Of a stretch of 64,000 nucleotides of DNA, positions 26,174-35,030 are shown one piece after another (position 1 is the stretch's first letter; the number at the start of each line of letters is the position of its first letter). The notes below the pieces were generated by a model that had not been told where the DNA came from, did no database searches, and worked only from the letters and a program-made list of their open reading frames with translations. Source of the DNA: Candidatus Sphingomonas phytovorans (lineage in GTDB: Bacteria > Pseudomonadota > Alphaproteobacteria > Sphingomonadales > Sphingomonadaceae); assembly GCA_029202385.1 (NCBI GenBank), contig CP119314.1, positions 4,448,501 to 4,512,500 on the forward strand, given 5' to 3'. A program made the translations under genes and the position numbers.

Positions 26174-26193
26174 TATAAATGTGATATCACATT
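26174..26193. promoter_or_regulatory. Perfect palindrome overlapping a TATAAA -10 element, candidate operator
   Basis: The 16-base perfect palindrome AATGTGATATCACATT is at 26178-26193 and begins inside a TATAAA sequence (26174-26179) that could be the -10 of the SPFH operon promoter. A weak -35 (TTGCCC at 26153) is upstream. The site ends 14 bases before the SPFH start codon; a GGGAGG ribosome site lies between. Binding here would block transcription. The ribbon-helix-helix protein at 27121-27348 is the likely ligand. Confidence 0.65.
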
Positions 26194-26207
26194 AACGGGA
26201 GGCTCCC

Positions 26208-27110
26208 ATGTCGGATTCGGTCGTCAGAAATACCGCGCTCACACTGTCGAAAGAGCGGACGGCGTCCACGTCCAGCGGCTATGTCATGTTGCTCGTCATC
26301 CTGATCGCCAATGCCGCGGCGGGTTTCGGGACGACGCTCGTCAGGGACGTGCCGGGGCTCGCCAGCGTGCTGATAACCGGCGGCATCGTCGTTTCAGTGT
26401 TCCTGCTGGCCGGCTTCTACATGCTCCAGCCCAACCAGGCGGCGGCCATCACCCTGTTCGGATCGTACAAGGGCACCGATCGGACCACCGGCCTGCGCTG
26501 GGTGCTGCCCTGGCTGGTCCGCAAGAAGGTGTCGCTCCGCGCGAACAACATGATCTCGGAACGGCTCAAGGTGAACGACCTGCGTGGCAACCCGATCGAG
26601 ATCGCGGCGCAGGTGGTCTGGCGCGTGACCGACACCGCTCAGGCCTTGTTCGATATCGATGATTATAAGGCGTTCGTAATCGTCCAGATCGAGGCCGCCG
26701 TGCGTACTATCGGCGCCCGCTATCCCTATGACGATTTCGAGCATCAGGAAGTCACGCTGCGGGGCAATCATGATCAGGTGAGCGCCGAACTCCGCGAGGA
26801 ACTGATTGCCCGGCTCGCCGTCGCGGGCATCACCGTCGATGAATGCGGCTTCACTCACCTCGCTTATGCGCAGGAGATCGCGGGGGCGATGCTGCGGCGG
26901 CAACAGGCGCAGGCCGTGGTCGCCGCGCGCAAGACGCTGGTCGAGGGCGCGGTCGGCATGGTCGAGATGGCGCTGGAGATGCTGTCGGCGAAGAATGTGG
27001 TCGAGCTGGACGACGAGCGCCGCGCCGCGATGGTCTCCAACCTGATGGTCGTGCTGTGCGGCGAACGCGATACCCAGCCGGTCGTCAATACCGGCACGCT
27101 CTACCAGTAA
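26208..27110 (+). CDS. SPFH domain (band 7/slipin-like) protein
   Basis: This 300-residue membrane-associated protein has two N-terminal hydrophobic helices (about residues 25-46 and 53-72). An SPFH domain follows (about 75-245) with [29 protein letters not shown], then a coiled region with many Ala and Arg. Family proteins form membrane microdomains or ring assemblies. It is the first gene behind the palindrome at 26178-26193 and lies 10 bases before a ribbon-helix-helix gene. Confidence 0.88.
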   Translation: MSDSVVRNTALTLSKERTASTSSGYVMLLVILIANAAAGFGTTLVRDVPGLASVLITGGIVVSVFLLAGFYMLQPNQAAAITLFGSYKGTDRTTGLRWVLPWLVRKKVSLRANNMISERLKVNDLRGNPIEIAAQVVWRVTDTAQALFDIDDYKAFVIVQIEAAVRTIGARYPYDDFEHQEVTLRGNHDQVSAELREELIARLAVAGITVDECGFTHLAYAQEIAGAMLRRQQAQAVVAARKTLVEGAVGMVEMALEMLSAKNVVELDDERRAAMVSNLMVVLCGERDTQPVVNTGTLYQ

Positions 27111-27120
27111 GCCGGTCTCG

Positions 27121-27348
27121 TTGAGCGCTCCCTCCAAAAAGGCGTTCCCGCTACGCCTCGACCCCGCGCTCTACGCGGCGGTCGAGCGTGCGGCGGCGGC
27201 CGACCTGCGGAGCGTCAATGCCCAGCTCGAATGCCTGATTCGCGAGGCGCTGTCGAAGCGTGGCGTGAAGCTTGAAGCGCCGGTCCGGGCAAAGCGCGGA
27301 AGGCCGGCAAAAACCCCGGCTGATGGAGGCGGTGATGGGATTGGATGA
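27121..27348 (+). CDS. Arc-like ribbon-helix-helix DNA-binding protein
   Basis: This is a 75-residue protein whose first 45 residues match the Arc/MetJ fold: a strand KKAFPLRLD, helix A PALYAAVERAAAADL and helix B SVNAQLECLIREALSKR. The tail contains KRGRPAK, an AT-hook-like motif. The TTG at 27121 is the likely start because it is 10 bases after the SPFH stop and in frame with the strand. The final 14 bases overlap the next gene. It is probably the repressor of its own operon. Confidence 0.82.
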   Translation: MSAPSKKAFPLRLDPALYAAVERAAAADLRSVNAQLECLIREALSKRGVKLEAPVRAKRGRPAKTPADGGGDGIG

Positions 27349-27604
27349 TATCAAACGTTGGTACCATGTGCGCGAAGGCTATTGGTTCGCGCCCAAGCTG
27401 TTCGGCTTGGGTGCGACGCCGGTTACGTGGCAGGGCTGGGCGCTGACGCTGGGCTTCTGCGCGGCGCTGCTGCTCGACATCCGTTTTCTGCCCGGCGACC
27501 TGTTCAAGGCCATCGTCGGCGTTACGCTGATCGTGGCCTTCGCGACCATCGCCTGGCGCAAGACCGACGGCGGCTGGCGCTGGCGCTGGGGGTCGCAGGA
27601 CTAG
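27335..27604 (+). CDS. Small two-helix membrane protein of unknown function
   Basis: I do not recognise a named family. The 89-residue protein begins with GLDDIKRWYHVREGYWFAPK, has two adjacent hydrophobic segments (about 31-47 and 53-70) and ends in WRKTDGGWRWRWGSQD, rich in Trp and Arg. GGAGG stands just before the ATG at 27335, which overlaps the end of the ribbon-helix-helix gene. It completes a three-gene unit with the SPFH protein. Its TAG overlaps the convergent S1/P1 nuclease stop in the tetramer CTAG. Confidence 0.75.
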   Translation: MGLDDIKRWYHVREGYWFAPKLFGLGATPVTWQGWALTLGFCAALLLDIRFLPGDLFKAIVGVTLIVAFATIAWRKTDGGWRWRWGSQD

Positions 27605-28461
27605 GAAAAGGCTTTGTCGAGTAGCTTCGCCAGCCGAAGCCCGCCGCGTTGCACTTCCAGGCGCTCGACCGGGACGAGCGACGCGATCGTCGCGTCGTCC
27701 AGCGTCATGTGCTCCGGCGTCGGTGCGCAGGGATCGCCCTTCATCGCGCTGGCATAAGCGGAGTCGTGCGCGATCTGCCAGCTCTCGCGGCTCCAGTCGG
27801 TCACGTCGCCGGTCGCCATCGTCGCGCGCTCGGTCGCGGAATAGCGCCGCACCACGGACGGTGGTGTCGAGATCGCGCGTTCGGCGAGATAGCCGTCCCA
27901 CACGGTGTGCAGGTTGAGCCGCGGCGTTTCCAGGATGCCATAGCTTGTCTTGGCCTCGTTACCGCCCTTGTCGCCCTTGTCGCCGGCATGGAGCGGCTGG
28001 TGCAGATCGCCGACGAAGTGGATCAGGAACACAAGCGCCTCGACGCGATCCTTCAAGGGGGTCGCCTTGTCACGCAGCAGCTTCACGTCGCGCTCGATCT
28101 GCGCCGATACGCAATTGCCGTCCTTGCACGGCACGGTGAGATCGAACGGCTTGCAGATGTTCACGTTCTGATAGTGCCAGCTATAGGCGAAATCGAACGG
28201 GCGTTTGCCGTCCGGACCCTTGATATTCTTGATGCAATCAGCCCAGATGCTGGCATCCTCGATCGAGCGCGCCGGGCAGGTCGGCGTGCCGAGCAGTGTC
28301 GACTGGCGCAACAGCCGATCGATCGCCACCCGCGTCTTCGGCTTGACGTTCGCCCGCGCGATCTGGGCGATGGTCTGGTGACCATATTCCCAATAGGCGG
28401 CGGCGGGGGAAGCGGTCGCGGCGAGGGCGACGGCGGCGAGAGCGGGGAGGAAGCGACTCAT
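27601..28461 (-). CDS. S1/P1 family nuclease
   Basis: This 286-residue secreted enzyme belongs to the zinc-dependent S1/P1 single-strand nuclease family. A signal peptide ends at about residue 22 (SPAAA), giving a mature N-terminus YWEYGHQTIAQIA with the Trp and His that bind zinc. Further ligand segments are SWHYQNV, FLIHFVGDLHQPLHAGD and NLHTVWDGYL. Two Cys pairs may form disulfides. The start at 28461 (MSRFLPALAAV) is chosen because it gives a proper signal peptide. Confidence 0.92.
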   Translation of the reverse strand: MSRFLPALAAVALAATASPAAAYWEYGHQTIAQIARANVKPKTRVAIDRLLRQSTLLGTPTCPARSIEDASIWADCIKNIKGPDGKRPFDFAYSWHYQNVNICKPFDLTVPCKDGNCVSAQIERDVKLLRDKATPLKDRVEALVFLIHFVGDLHQPLHAGDKGDKGGNEAKTSYGILETPRLNLHTVWDGYLAERAISTPPSVVRRYSATERATMATGDVTDWSRESWQIAHDSAYASAMKGDPCAPTPEHMTLDDATIASLVPVERLEVQRGGLRLAKLLDKAFS

Positions 28462-28504
28462 GGCCGTCGCTCTACCCGTTCGGGCCTGACCGTGAAAGCA
28501 TGGG

Positions 28505-29431
28505 CTATTCGTCGCCGTAGATCGCGATCGTCCGTGCGCCGTCCGATCCGGCACGGCCCCGGTACATGCCGGCGGTGGTGAAGCTCCAGACCGGCTCGCC
28601 TTCCGGCCCGGTCACGATCACGCCGCCCTTGCCGCCGAGCGCCAGCACGTCGGCCATCACCGCATCGGCCGCGGCCCGGAGCGGTATGCCGGCGAGGCGC
28701 ACCCGCGCGCAGATCTCGTGGGCGACGCCGGCACGAATGAAATATTCGCCAGAGCCGGTGGCCGAGACGGCGCCGGCCCGGTCGTCGGCATAGGTGCCGG
28801 CGCCGATCAGCGGCGAATCGCCGATCCGGCCCCAGCGCTTGCCGGTGACGCCGCCGGTGGAGGTGGCCGCGGCGACATGGCCGGCGCTATCGCGGGCCAC
28901 CGCGCCGACCGTGCCGTATTTCATGTCGACGTCGAACGCATCGGCGCCGCGCGCCTGCAACTCCTCGAGCTGACGGCGGCGCTCGGGCAGGACGAGCCAG
29001 TCCTGGCCGGCCTGTTCGAGTCCGTGCTCGCGCGAGAACAGGTCGGCGCCTTCGCCGCCGAGCAGCACGTGCCGGCTCTGCTCCATCACCGCGCGGGCAA
29101 GGCTCACCGGATGGCGGGTGCCGGTCACCCCGGCGACCGCGCCGGCATCCCGGCCGGCTCCTTCCATGATCGCCGCGTCGAGCTCGGCGACTCCCTCATG
29201 AGTCAAGGCGGCGCCGCGCCCGGCATTGAAATGGGGATCGTCCTCAAGCACGCGCACCGCCGCCTCGACGGCATCGAGCGCGCTGCCGCCGGCCGCCAGC
29301 ACGGCCGATCCTGCGTCGAGCGCCAGCCCCAGCGCGGATCGCGCGCCGGCATCCTGTTCGGGGGTGATGCGATCGCGGGTCATCATGCCTGCACCGCCAT
29401 GGATGACGAGCGTCCAGCCGGATTGAGTCAT
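28505..29431 (-). CDS. Isoaspartyl peptidase / L-asparaginase
   Basis: This is a 308-residue Ntn-hydrolase of the plant-type asparaginase family, which cleaves isoaspartyl dipeptides and asparagine. Visible are LVIHGGAG near residue 8, NAGRGAALT near 70, the autocleavage site YGTVGAVA (nucleophile Thr, near 178) and GDSPLIGAGTYADD near 205. The start at 29431 (MTQSGWTLVIHGG) matches the family start and overlaps the upstream acyltransferase stop by ATGA. Co-transcription with the acyltransferase is likely. Confidence 0.93.
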   Translation of the reverse strand: MTQSGWTLVIHGGAGMMTRDRITPEQDAGARSALGLALDAGSAVLAAGGSALDAVEAAVRVLEDDPHFNAGRGAALTHEGVAELDAAIMEGAGRDAGAVAGVTGTRHPVSLARAVMEQSRHVLLGGEGADLFSREHGLEQAGQDWLVLPERRRQLEELQARGADAFDVDMKYGTVGAVARDSAGHVAAATSTGGVTGKRWGRIGDSPLIGAGTYADDRAGAVSATGSGEYFIRAGVAHEICARVRLAGIPLRAAADAVMADVLALGGKGGVIVTGPEGEPVWSFTTAGMYRGRAGSDGARTIAIYGDE

Positions 29432-30603
29432 GACAGGGTCTCCGCGGTTGCCAGTTTGGGGGAAGGGCGCGCATGCCGTGGCGCGATGAAGCCGCGCAGC
29501 CCGATCAGCGGCCGCAACCACCCGACCTCGCGCCCGACAAGATAGAAGGCCCAGCATCCGGCGATCGTCGCCAAGACCAGGATCGCGAACTCGGCCAGCG
29601 GGGGCAGGCCATAGGGCAGCAGCACCCATTCGACCGCGACGATCACCGTCTGGTGGATGATGTAGAAGGGAAACACCGCTTCGGTCAGCATCCGGCGCCA
29701 GGCATGGTCGTGGTTCCAGTAGCGTTCGGCGATACCGATCAGCGCGATGATCGCGCCCCAGCCCTGGATCGCCCGCGCCGAGGCGAAGAGATAGCCGTAC
29801 GGATAGGGCATGGCGCTGCCCGGCCAGCGCAGCTCGATCGCGGCGACCGCTGCGTAGCTCAGCACCGCGGCGATCCCCGCTGCTTTCCACCAGCGTCCGA
29901 TCGCCGCCATCGCCGGCTCCGACCGCGCCAGCGCGAAGCCGAACAGGAAGCCGGGCAGGTAATGGGCATGCGCGATCGCATCGCTGAACAGGTCGTGAGT
30001 CTCGCGCGCGCCGGGCAGAAGATACAGGTCGACGCCCAGCAGCCAGGCGACGGGCAACAACAGGATCGCGACGGTGCCGAAAATCCGGTCGAAGATCCCC
30101 TGCAGGCTGCGCCCGCGCATCAGCCACACACCGCCGGCCAGCGCCACCGTATAGACCCAGAGATACAGCACGAACCACAGGTGCTGCCATGTGGGCAGGA
30201 GGAGGGTGTGGAAGGTCCCGAAGCGGAAATAGTCGTGCAGCCAGAACCAGCCGAAGCCGCCATCATAGCCGTGCTTGGTGGTCAGCTCGACCCAGGGCTG
30301 GATCGGGACGATGATCGCCATGCCGAACAGCAGGGGGATCAGCAGCCTTTTGTTGCGCGATCCGACAAAGGAGCCGGGGCTCGCGCTCTTGGCAAGCAGG
30401 GCCCGGCTGGCATAGCCCGACACGACGAACAGCAGCATCAGCCGCCAGCTGTTGGTCGTGTGCATGGGGATCGCCACCCAGTCGATCGGGTGGGCTGTCT
30501 TCACATGGAAGTCCCACGGCACGAAGACCATGCCGACATGGTAGAAGATGAGTAGGCCGAAGGCGCCGATGCGGAGCCAGTCCAGGCCGTAGTGCCGTTC
30601 CAT
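29428..30603 (-). CDS. Acyltransferase family integral membrane protein (copy 1)
   Basis: This 391-residue protein has about ten membrane helices and the acyltransferase-3 pattern: MERHYGLDWLRIGAFGLLIFYHVGMVF at the N-terminus, with the conserved Arg and His, and FPFYIIHQTVIVAVEW near the end. Family members transfer acyl groups to glucans, polysaccharides or lipids; the substrate here is unknown. The ATG at 30603 is preferred over one ten codons upstream because MERHYG is also the start of the paralogue at 30703-31866. The two are tandem copies, differing mainly in the loops. Confidence 0.85.
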   Translation of the reverse strand: MERHYGLDWLRIGAFGLLIFYHVGMVFVPWDFHVKTAHPIDWVAIPMHTTNSWRLMLLFVVSGYASRALLAKSASPGSFVGSRNKRLLIPLLFGMAIIVPIQPWVELTTKHGYDGGFGWFWLHDYFRFGTFHTLLLPTWQHLWFVLYLWVYTVALAGGVWLMRGRSLQGIFDRIFGTVAILLLPVAWLLGVDLYLLPGARETHDLFSDAIAHAHYLPGFLFGFALARSEPAMAAIGRWWKAAGIAAVLSYAAVAAIELRWPGSAMPYPYGYLFASARAIQGWGAIIALIGIAERYWNHDHAWRRMLTEAVFPFYIIHQTVIVAVEWVLLPYGLPPLAEFAILVLATIAGCWAFYLVGREVGWLRPLIGLRGFIAPRHARPSPKLATAETLS

Positions 30604-30702
30604 GAGCGCGCCTTTAGCGTTTCCTGACGCCATGGCTAGTCAAGGGGTTACGCCGCACGGCGGGCGGTGGCCCGGACGAGGCGGTCGCCTCGTCCGGGCC
30701 GG

Positions 30703-31866
30703 TCAGGCTGGCTGGAGGTCGGCGGCGACCGCCTCCGGTTTCGGCGCGAGGTTCCGCCTCAGGCCGATCAGCGGCCGAAGCCAGCCGATCCTGCGGCCGA
30801 TCAGGTAGAAGGCCCAGCATCCTGTCACCGTCGCCGGGACGAGGATCGCGAACTCGGCGACCGGGCCGATGTCGAGTGGCTTCAGCCAATATTCCACCAC
30901 CACGATCACCGTCTGGTGGATGATGTAGAAAGGGAAGACAGCTTCGGTCAGCATCGGCCGCCACGCATGGTCCCGGTTCCAGAAGCGCTCGGCAATGCCG
31001 ATCAGCGCGGCGATGCTCGCCCAGCATTGCACCTCGCGGGCGACATGGAAGATTCGCGCCATCGCCCGGGTGGGGATAGCGAAGCCGGGATAGGCGATCG
31101 CGAACGAGGCGACGATCGCATAGCTCGCCACCGCCAGCACTGCCGCAGGCACCCAGAATCGTGCGAGCGCCGCCCGCGCCGGCCGTGAGCCGGCCAGTCC
31201 GAAGCCGAACAGGAGGGCGGGGAAATACTGCAGATGCGCGACCCCGTCGGTGACCAGGTCGTGCGTTTCATCCACATTGGGGAACAGGGCCACCCGGATC
31301 AGGAGCAGCCAGGCGAGCGGGATCCAGAGCACGCCAGGTCCGCCGAACAGCCGGTCGAACATTGCCTGCACGCCGGGCAGGCGCGGTGCCAGCAACAGCG
31401 CAAGGGCGAGGGTGTAGACCCAGAGATAGGCGACGAACCACAGATGGTTCCAGGTTGGCAGGATGACCCCGTCCAGCGTGCCGAAACGGAAATAGTCATG
31501 CGTGAGAAACCAGAGAAAACTGTGCGCATAGCCATGCCGGGTGACCAGTTCGACCCAGCTTTGCGGTGGCACGATCGCGATGACGCCGAAGGCGAGGGGC
31601 AGGAGCAGGCGCGCATTGCGGTTGCCGAGGAAGCCGCGAATCCCGGTCGATTTGGCGAACAGCGCGCGACTGGCGAAGCCCGAGACGACGAAGAGCAGGG
31701 TCAGCCGCCACGCATTGGTCAGCAGCATCGGCACCGCCACCCACTCGGCCGGGTCGGCGGTCTTGATATGAAAGCCCCAGGTCACGAAGACCATGCCGAC
31801 ATGGTAGAAGATCAGCAGGCCGAACGCCCCGATCCTCAGCCAGTCCATTCCGTAATGTCGTTCCAT
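30703..31866 (-). CDS. Acyltransferase family integral membrane protein (copy 2)
   Basis: This 387-residue polytopic protein is paralogous to the downstream copy over its full length. It starts MERHYGMDWLRIGAFGLL, keeps IFYHVGMVFVTWGFH, and ends with the AVFPFYIIHQTVIVVVEYWL region and a short hydrophilic tail. It belongs to the acyltransferase-3 superfamily. Loop sequences around the middle differ clearly from copy 1, which suggests a different substrate or an old duplication. It is divergent from the LytTR regulator. Confidence 0.85.
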   Translation of the reverse strand: MERHYGMDWLRIGAFGLLIFYHVGMVFVTWGFHIKTADPAEWVAVPMLLTNAWRLTLLFVVSGFASRALFAKSTGIRGFLGNRNARLLLPLAFGVIAIVPPQSWVELVTRHGYAHSFLWFLTHDYFRFGTLDGVILPTWNHLWFVAYLWVYTLALALLLAPRLPGVQAMFDRLFGGPGVLWIPLAWLLLIRVALFPNVDETHDLVTDGVAHLQYFPALLFGFGLAGSRPARAALARFWVPAAVLAVASYAIVASFAIAYPGFAIPTRAMARIFHVAREVQCWASIAALIGIAERFWNRDHAWRPMLTEAVFPFYIIHQTVIVVVEYWLKPLDIGPVAEFAILVPATVTGCWAFYLIGRRIGWLRPLIGLRRNLAPKPEAVAADLQPA

Positions 31867-31970
31867 CGCGCCTCTCTCCCTCGCGCCTCTCGTTCATCGA
31901 TCGGCAACGGCTAGCGAGGGCCCGCCCGGCCCGGTATCGGGGAGGGGCGGAACGCGGCATCACAGGGACG

Positions 31971-32810
31971 ATGGCCAGAACGATGGGGACGAATAGCGGC
32001 GGAGGCGGGATGAACGGTGCGCAGCGCCGGCTCGCCCTCATTCTCGGCGGTGGCTTCCTCGTGATCCTGCTCGCCGTGATGATCGCCAATGCCGAATCGA
32101 CGATGAGTGACCTTGCCCTTGCGGGCAGGCACGAGACCAAGGCGCATGTCTGGGTCTGGGAAGTCACCAGCATCGTCGCCTGGCTGACGGTGGCGCCCGC
32201 GATCTGTTGGCTGATCAGGCATTTGCGGCCGCCGCGCTTTTCCTGGGCCGTCGTGCTGTTGCTGATCGTGCTGGCCAGCGTGCCGTTGTCGCTGGCTCAC
32301 ATGGCGCTGATGACGGTCCTGCGAAAGCTCTACTACGCAGCGGAGGGCGGGCAGTATCTGTTCTTGAACCGGCTCTCCAACCCGATCCTCTACGAATTTC
32401 GCAAGGACTTCGCCTCCTATCTCCAGTTTGCCGGCCTCATCGCCATCGCCCAGTGGTTGCTCGCGCGCGCCGGGGAGACGAAGGATATGCCGGCGTCGCC
32501 GCGCACCCTGAAGGTAGTGGACGGGGCGGTGTCGCATCAGATTCCGGTCGATGAGATCGATCACGTCAATGCCGCCGGCAACTATGTCGAACTGGCCTGG
32601 CTTGGGCGGACCCTGCTCCACCGCGCCACCCTGGCCGCGGTCGCGGCGGAGCTTGGATCCGGCTTCGTCCAGATCCATCGCAGTCGCCTGGTCCGCCGGG
32701 CCGCGGTGAGACGGGTCGAGACCGATCGAAGCGGCGATTTCACCGTCACCCTCGCTGACGGGACGAGCCTGCGCGGCAGCCGTCGCTATCGGGATTCGAT
32801 GCAGGGCTGA
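31971..32810 (+). CDS. Membrane-anchored LytTR family transcriptional regulator
   Basis: This 279-residue protein has about four membrane helices in its first 165 residues and a C-terminal LytTR DNA-binding domain (about 185-279): ISHV-type core HVNAAGNYVELAWLGRTLLHRATLAAV and FVQIHRSRLVRR. It has no receiver domain, so the membrane part may sense a signal directly. An alternative start at ATG 32010 has GGAGG just upstream and would remove 13 residues before the first helix. It is divergent from the two acyltransferase genes and probably controls them. Confidence 0.85.
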   Translation: MARTMGTNSGGGGMNGAQRRLALILGGGFLVILLAVMIANAESTMSDLALAGRHETKAHVWVWEVTSIVAWLTVAPAICWLIRHLRPPRFSWAVVLLLIVLASVPLSLAHMALMTVLRKLYYAAEGGQYLFLNRLSNPILYEFRKDFASYLQFAGLIAIAQWLLARAGETKDMPASPRTLKVVDGAVSHQIPVDEIDHVNAAGNYVELAWLGRTLLHRATLAAVAAELGSGFVQIHRSRLVRRAAVRRVETDRSGDFTVTLADGTSLRGSRRYRDSMQG

Positions 32811-32870
32811 GGCTCGTGCTTTCTTGCGCGCTTGTCCGGCGCTATAGGGGCCGCGAAGCGAGGAAATTCC

Positions 32871-33989
32871 ATGTCCATTCGTCCCTGGCGCGACATCACG
32901 CGCCGTCAGAGCCGCCAGATCATGGTCGGCAATGTTCCTGTCGGCGGCGACGCGCCCGTCACCGTCCAGACCATGACCAACACGCCGACCTCCGATGCGA
33001 AGGCGACGATCGACCAGATCCGCCGCTGCGAGGATGCCGGGGTCGACATCATCCGCGTCTCCTGCCCCGATGTTGAGAGCACGGCGGCGCTGAAGCAGAT
33101 CGTCCGCGCCAGCCGGGTGCCGATCGTCGCGGACATCCATTTCCACTACAAGCGCGCGCTCGAGGCAGCCGATGCCGGTGCTGCCTGCCTGCGCATCAAC
33201 CCGGGCAATATCGGCTCGTCCGATCGCGTGCGGGAAGTCGTCAACGCGGCGAAAGCCAATGGCTGCGCGATCCGTATCGGCGTGAATGCGGGCAGCCTGG
33301 AAAAGGACCTGCTCGAAAAATATGGCGAGCCGTGCCCCGAGGCGCTGGTCGAGAGCGCGCTGGATCATATCAAGATCCTGCAAGATCACGATTTCCACGA
33401 ATATAAGGTCGCGGTGAAGGCGTCGGACCTGTTCCTCGCGGTCGCCGCGTACCAGCAACTCGCGGAAGTGGTCGATTGTCCCCTGCATCTCGGCATCACC
33501 GAAGCAGGGGGTTTCGTCGGCGGGACGGTCAAGTCGGCGATCGGGATCGGCTCGCTGCTCTGGTACGGCATCGGCGACACGATCCGCGTCTCGCTCTCCG
33601 CCGAGCCAGAGGAGGAGGTCCGCGTCGGCTTCGAGATCCTCAAGGCGCTCGGCATCCGCAACCGCGGCGTCCGGGTGGTTTCCTGCCCGAGCTGCGCGCG
33701 CCAGGGCTTCGACGTGATCCGCACGGTGCAGGCGCTCGAGGAACGGCTTCAGCATATCCGCACGCCGATGTCGCTGTCGGTGCTCGGCTGCGTGGTCAAC
33801 GGCCCCGGCGAGGCGCGCGAGACCGATATCGGACTGACCGGTGGCGGCAACGGCAAGCACATGGTCTATCTGTCGGGCGTCACCGATCACACCGTCCAGA
33901 GCGAGGACATGATCGAGCATATCGTCAAGCTGGTCGAGGCGAAGGCCGCCGAGATCGAGGCGGCGGACGAGGCACGCGCCGCCGCCTGA
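32871..33989 (+). CDS. ispG: 4-hydroxy-3-methylbut-2-en-1-yl diphosphate synthase (IspG/GcpE)
   Basis: This 372-residue 4Fe-4S enzyme reduces 2-C-methyl-D-erythritol cyclodiphosphate in the MEP pathway of isoprenoid synthesis. It has [11 protein letters not shown] near residue 33, a TIM barrel, and the cluster Cys in [11 protein letters not shown] and [17 protein letters not shown] near the C-terminus. The start ATG at 32871 is preceded by AGGAA, and [17 protein letters not shown] is the usual N-terminus. Confidence 0.97.
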   Translation: MSIRPWRDITRRQSRQIMVGNVPVGGDAPVTVQTMTNTPTSDAKATIDQIRRCEDAGVDIIRVSCPDVESTAALKQIVRASRVPIVADIHFHYKRALEAADAGAACLRINPGNIGSSDRVREVVNAAKANGCAIRIGVNAGSLEKDLLEKYGEPCPEALVESALDHIKILQDHDFHEYKVAVKASDLFLAVAAYQQLAEVVDCPLHLGITEAGGFVGGTVKSAIGIGSLLWYGIGDTIRVSLSAEPEEEVRVGFEILKALGIRNRGVRVVSCPSCARQGFDVIRTVQALEERLQHIRTPMSLSVLGCVVNGPGEARETDIGLTGGGNGKHMVYLSGVTDHTVQSEDMIEHIVKLVEAKAAEIEAADEARAAA

Positions 33990-34014
33990 CGCGGCGGTCA
34001 CCGGGAGACAAAGG

Positions 34015-34128
34015 ATGGGCAGGCCCGATGCGCGCGGTCGCGTGGCGCAGGCGCTGGTTGGAGTCGCGGCGCTGGTCGCGCTGGCCATGCTGTCGCGCAG
34101 CACGCCGCGCGACGGGCTCCGGGTGTGA
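34015..34128 (+). CDS. 37-residue membrane peptide, translationally coupled
   Basis: A short frame from ATG 34015 to TGA 34126-34128 encodes a peptide with a charged start (MGRPDARGR) and one hydrophobic helix (about residues 10-26: VAQALVGVAALVALAML), then a polar tail. A weak ribosome site (GGGAGA/AAAGG) precedes it. Its stop overlaps the GTG start of the DMT transporter as GTGTGA, which suggests it is translated for coupling. No family is recognised. It is too short for usual gene callers, so its reality rests on the coupling and topology. Confidence 0.5.
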   Translation: MGRPDARGRVAQALVGVAALVALAMLSRSTPRDGLRV

Positions 34129-35030
34129 GCGCGTCCCCGAGATATTCGGCGGCAACCGTGGCTTTTGGGGTCGCGACCCTCGGCATCGCGACCTATTCGG
34201 CGATGGATGCCGTGATGAAGGGGCTGAGCATCGCCAGCGGCGCTTACAGTGCCGTGCTGTGGCGGTCGGTCGCCGGTGCCGTGCTGACCGGCACGATCTT
34301 CATTATTCGTGGTAATAAATGGCCGGCGCGCATGGCGCTCAACCTGCATATCGGGCGCGGCTTTGCCGCCGGCATGTCGGTGCTGCTGTTCTTCTGGGGC
34401 CTGGTCCGCGTGCCGATGGCGCAGGGCGTGGCGCTGACCTTCCTCGCGCCGCTGGTCGCGCTGTACCTGGCGGCGGCGATGCTCGGCGAGCAGATCCGGC
34501 GCGCGGCGATCCTTGGATCAGTCATTGCGAGCGTCGGCGTGGTGGTGATCGCCTGGGGGCAGGCGAAGACGGGCGCGTCGAGCGAGACCCTGCTTGGGTC
34601 GGGTGCGATCATCCTGGCGTCCTTCCTGTATGGTTTCAGCCTGGTCCTGCTGCGCAAGCAGGCGCAGCTTGCCGACCCGATCGAGGTGACGCTGTTTACC
34701 GGCGGGGTGATCGGCGTGCTGCTCCTGATCGGCGCACCCTGGTTCGCGGTGATGCCCTCCGTGGCGCAACTGCCCGCGATCGGGCTGGCGACATTGCTCG
34801 GCACCTTCTCGGCGGCGGCGCTCGCCTGGGCCTATGGCCGGGCCGAGGCGCAGATCCTTGCGCCGGTCGAATATACCGCCTTTATCTGGGCGGCGATGCT
34901 TGGCTGGATCGTCTTTGGCGAGCATGTCTCGCTCTACACCGTGGCGGGGGCCGGCCTGATCATCGCCGGGTGCCTCGCCGCCATTCGCGGCACCGCCGCA
35001 CCCGCCCCGCAGACAGAGGCCGCAGCATGA
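34125..35030 (+). CDS. DMT superfamily (EamA) transporter
   Basis: This 301-residue protein has ten membrane helices in two EamA repeats (about residues 9-140 and 155-290), typical of drug/metabolite transporters such as RhaT/YdcZ-type exporters. The RSVAGAVLTG segment and the GLVRVPMAQGVALTFLAPLVALYLAA helix fit the family. The GTG at 34125 overlaps the stop of the 37-residue peptide. Its stop overlaps the following GNAT start. The substrate is unknown. Confidence 0.87.
   Translation: MSASPRYSAATVAFGVATLGIATYSAMDAVMKGLSIASGAYSAVLWRSVAGAVLTGTIFIIRGNKWPARMALNLHIGRGFAAGMSVLLFFWGLVRVPMAQGVALTFLAPLVALYLAAAMLGEQIRRAAILGSVIASVGVVVIAWGQAKTGASSETLLGSGAIILASFLYGFSLVLLRKQAQLADPIEVTLFTGGVIGVLLLIGAPWFAVMPSVAQLPAIGLATLLGTFSAAALAWAYGRAEAQILAPVEYTAFIWAAMLGWIVFGEHVSLYTVAGAGLIIAGCLAAIRGTAAPAPQTEAAA

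Noticed and set aside
31911..34349. 812-residue open frame on the minus strand over the LytTR and ispG genes
   Set aside because: It lies opposite two clearly conserved genes and its translation is Arg/Asp/His-rich with no domain, as expected from high-GC shadow frames.
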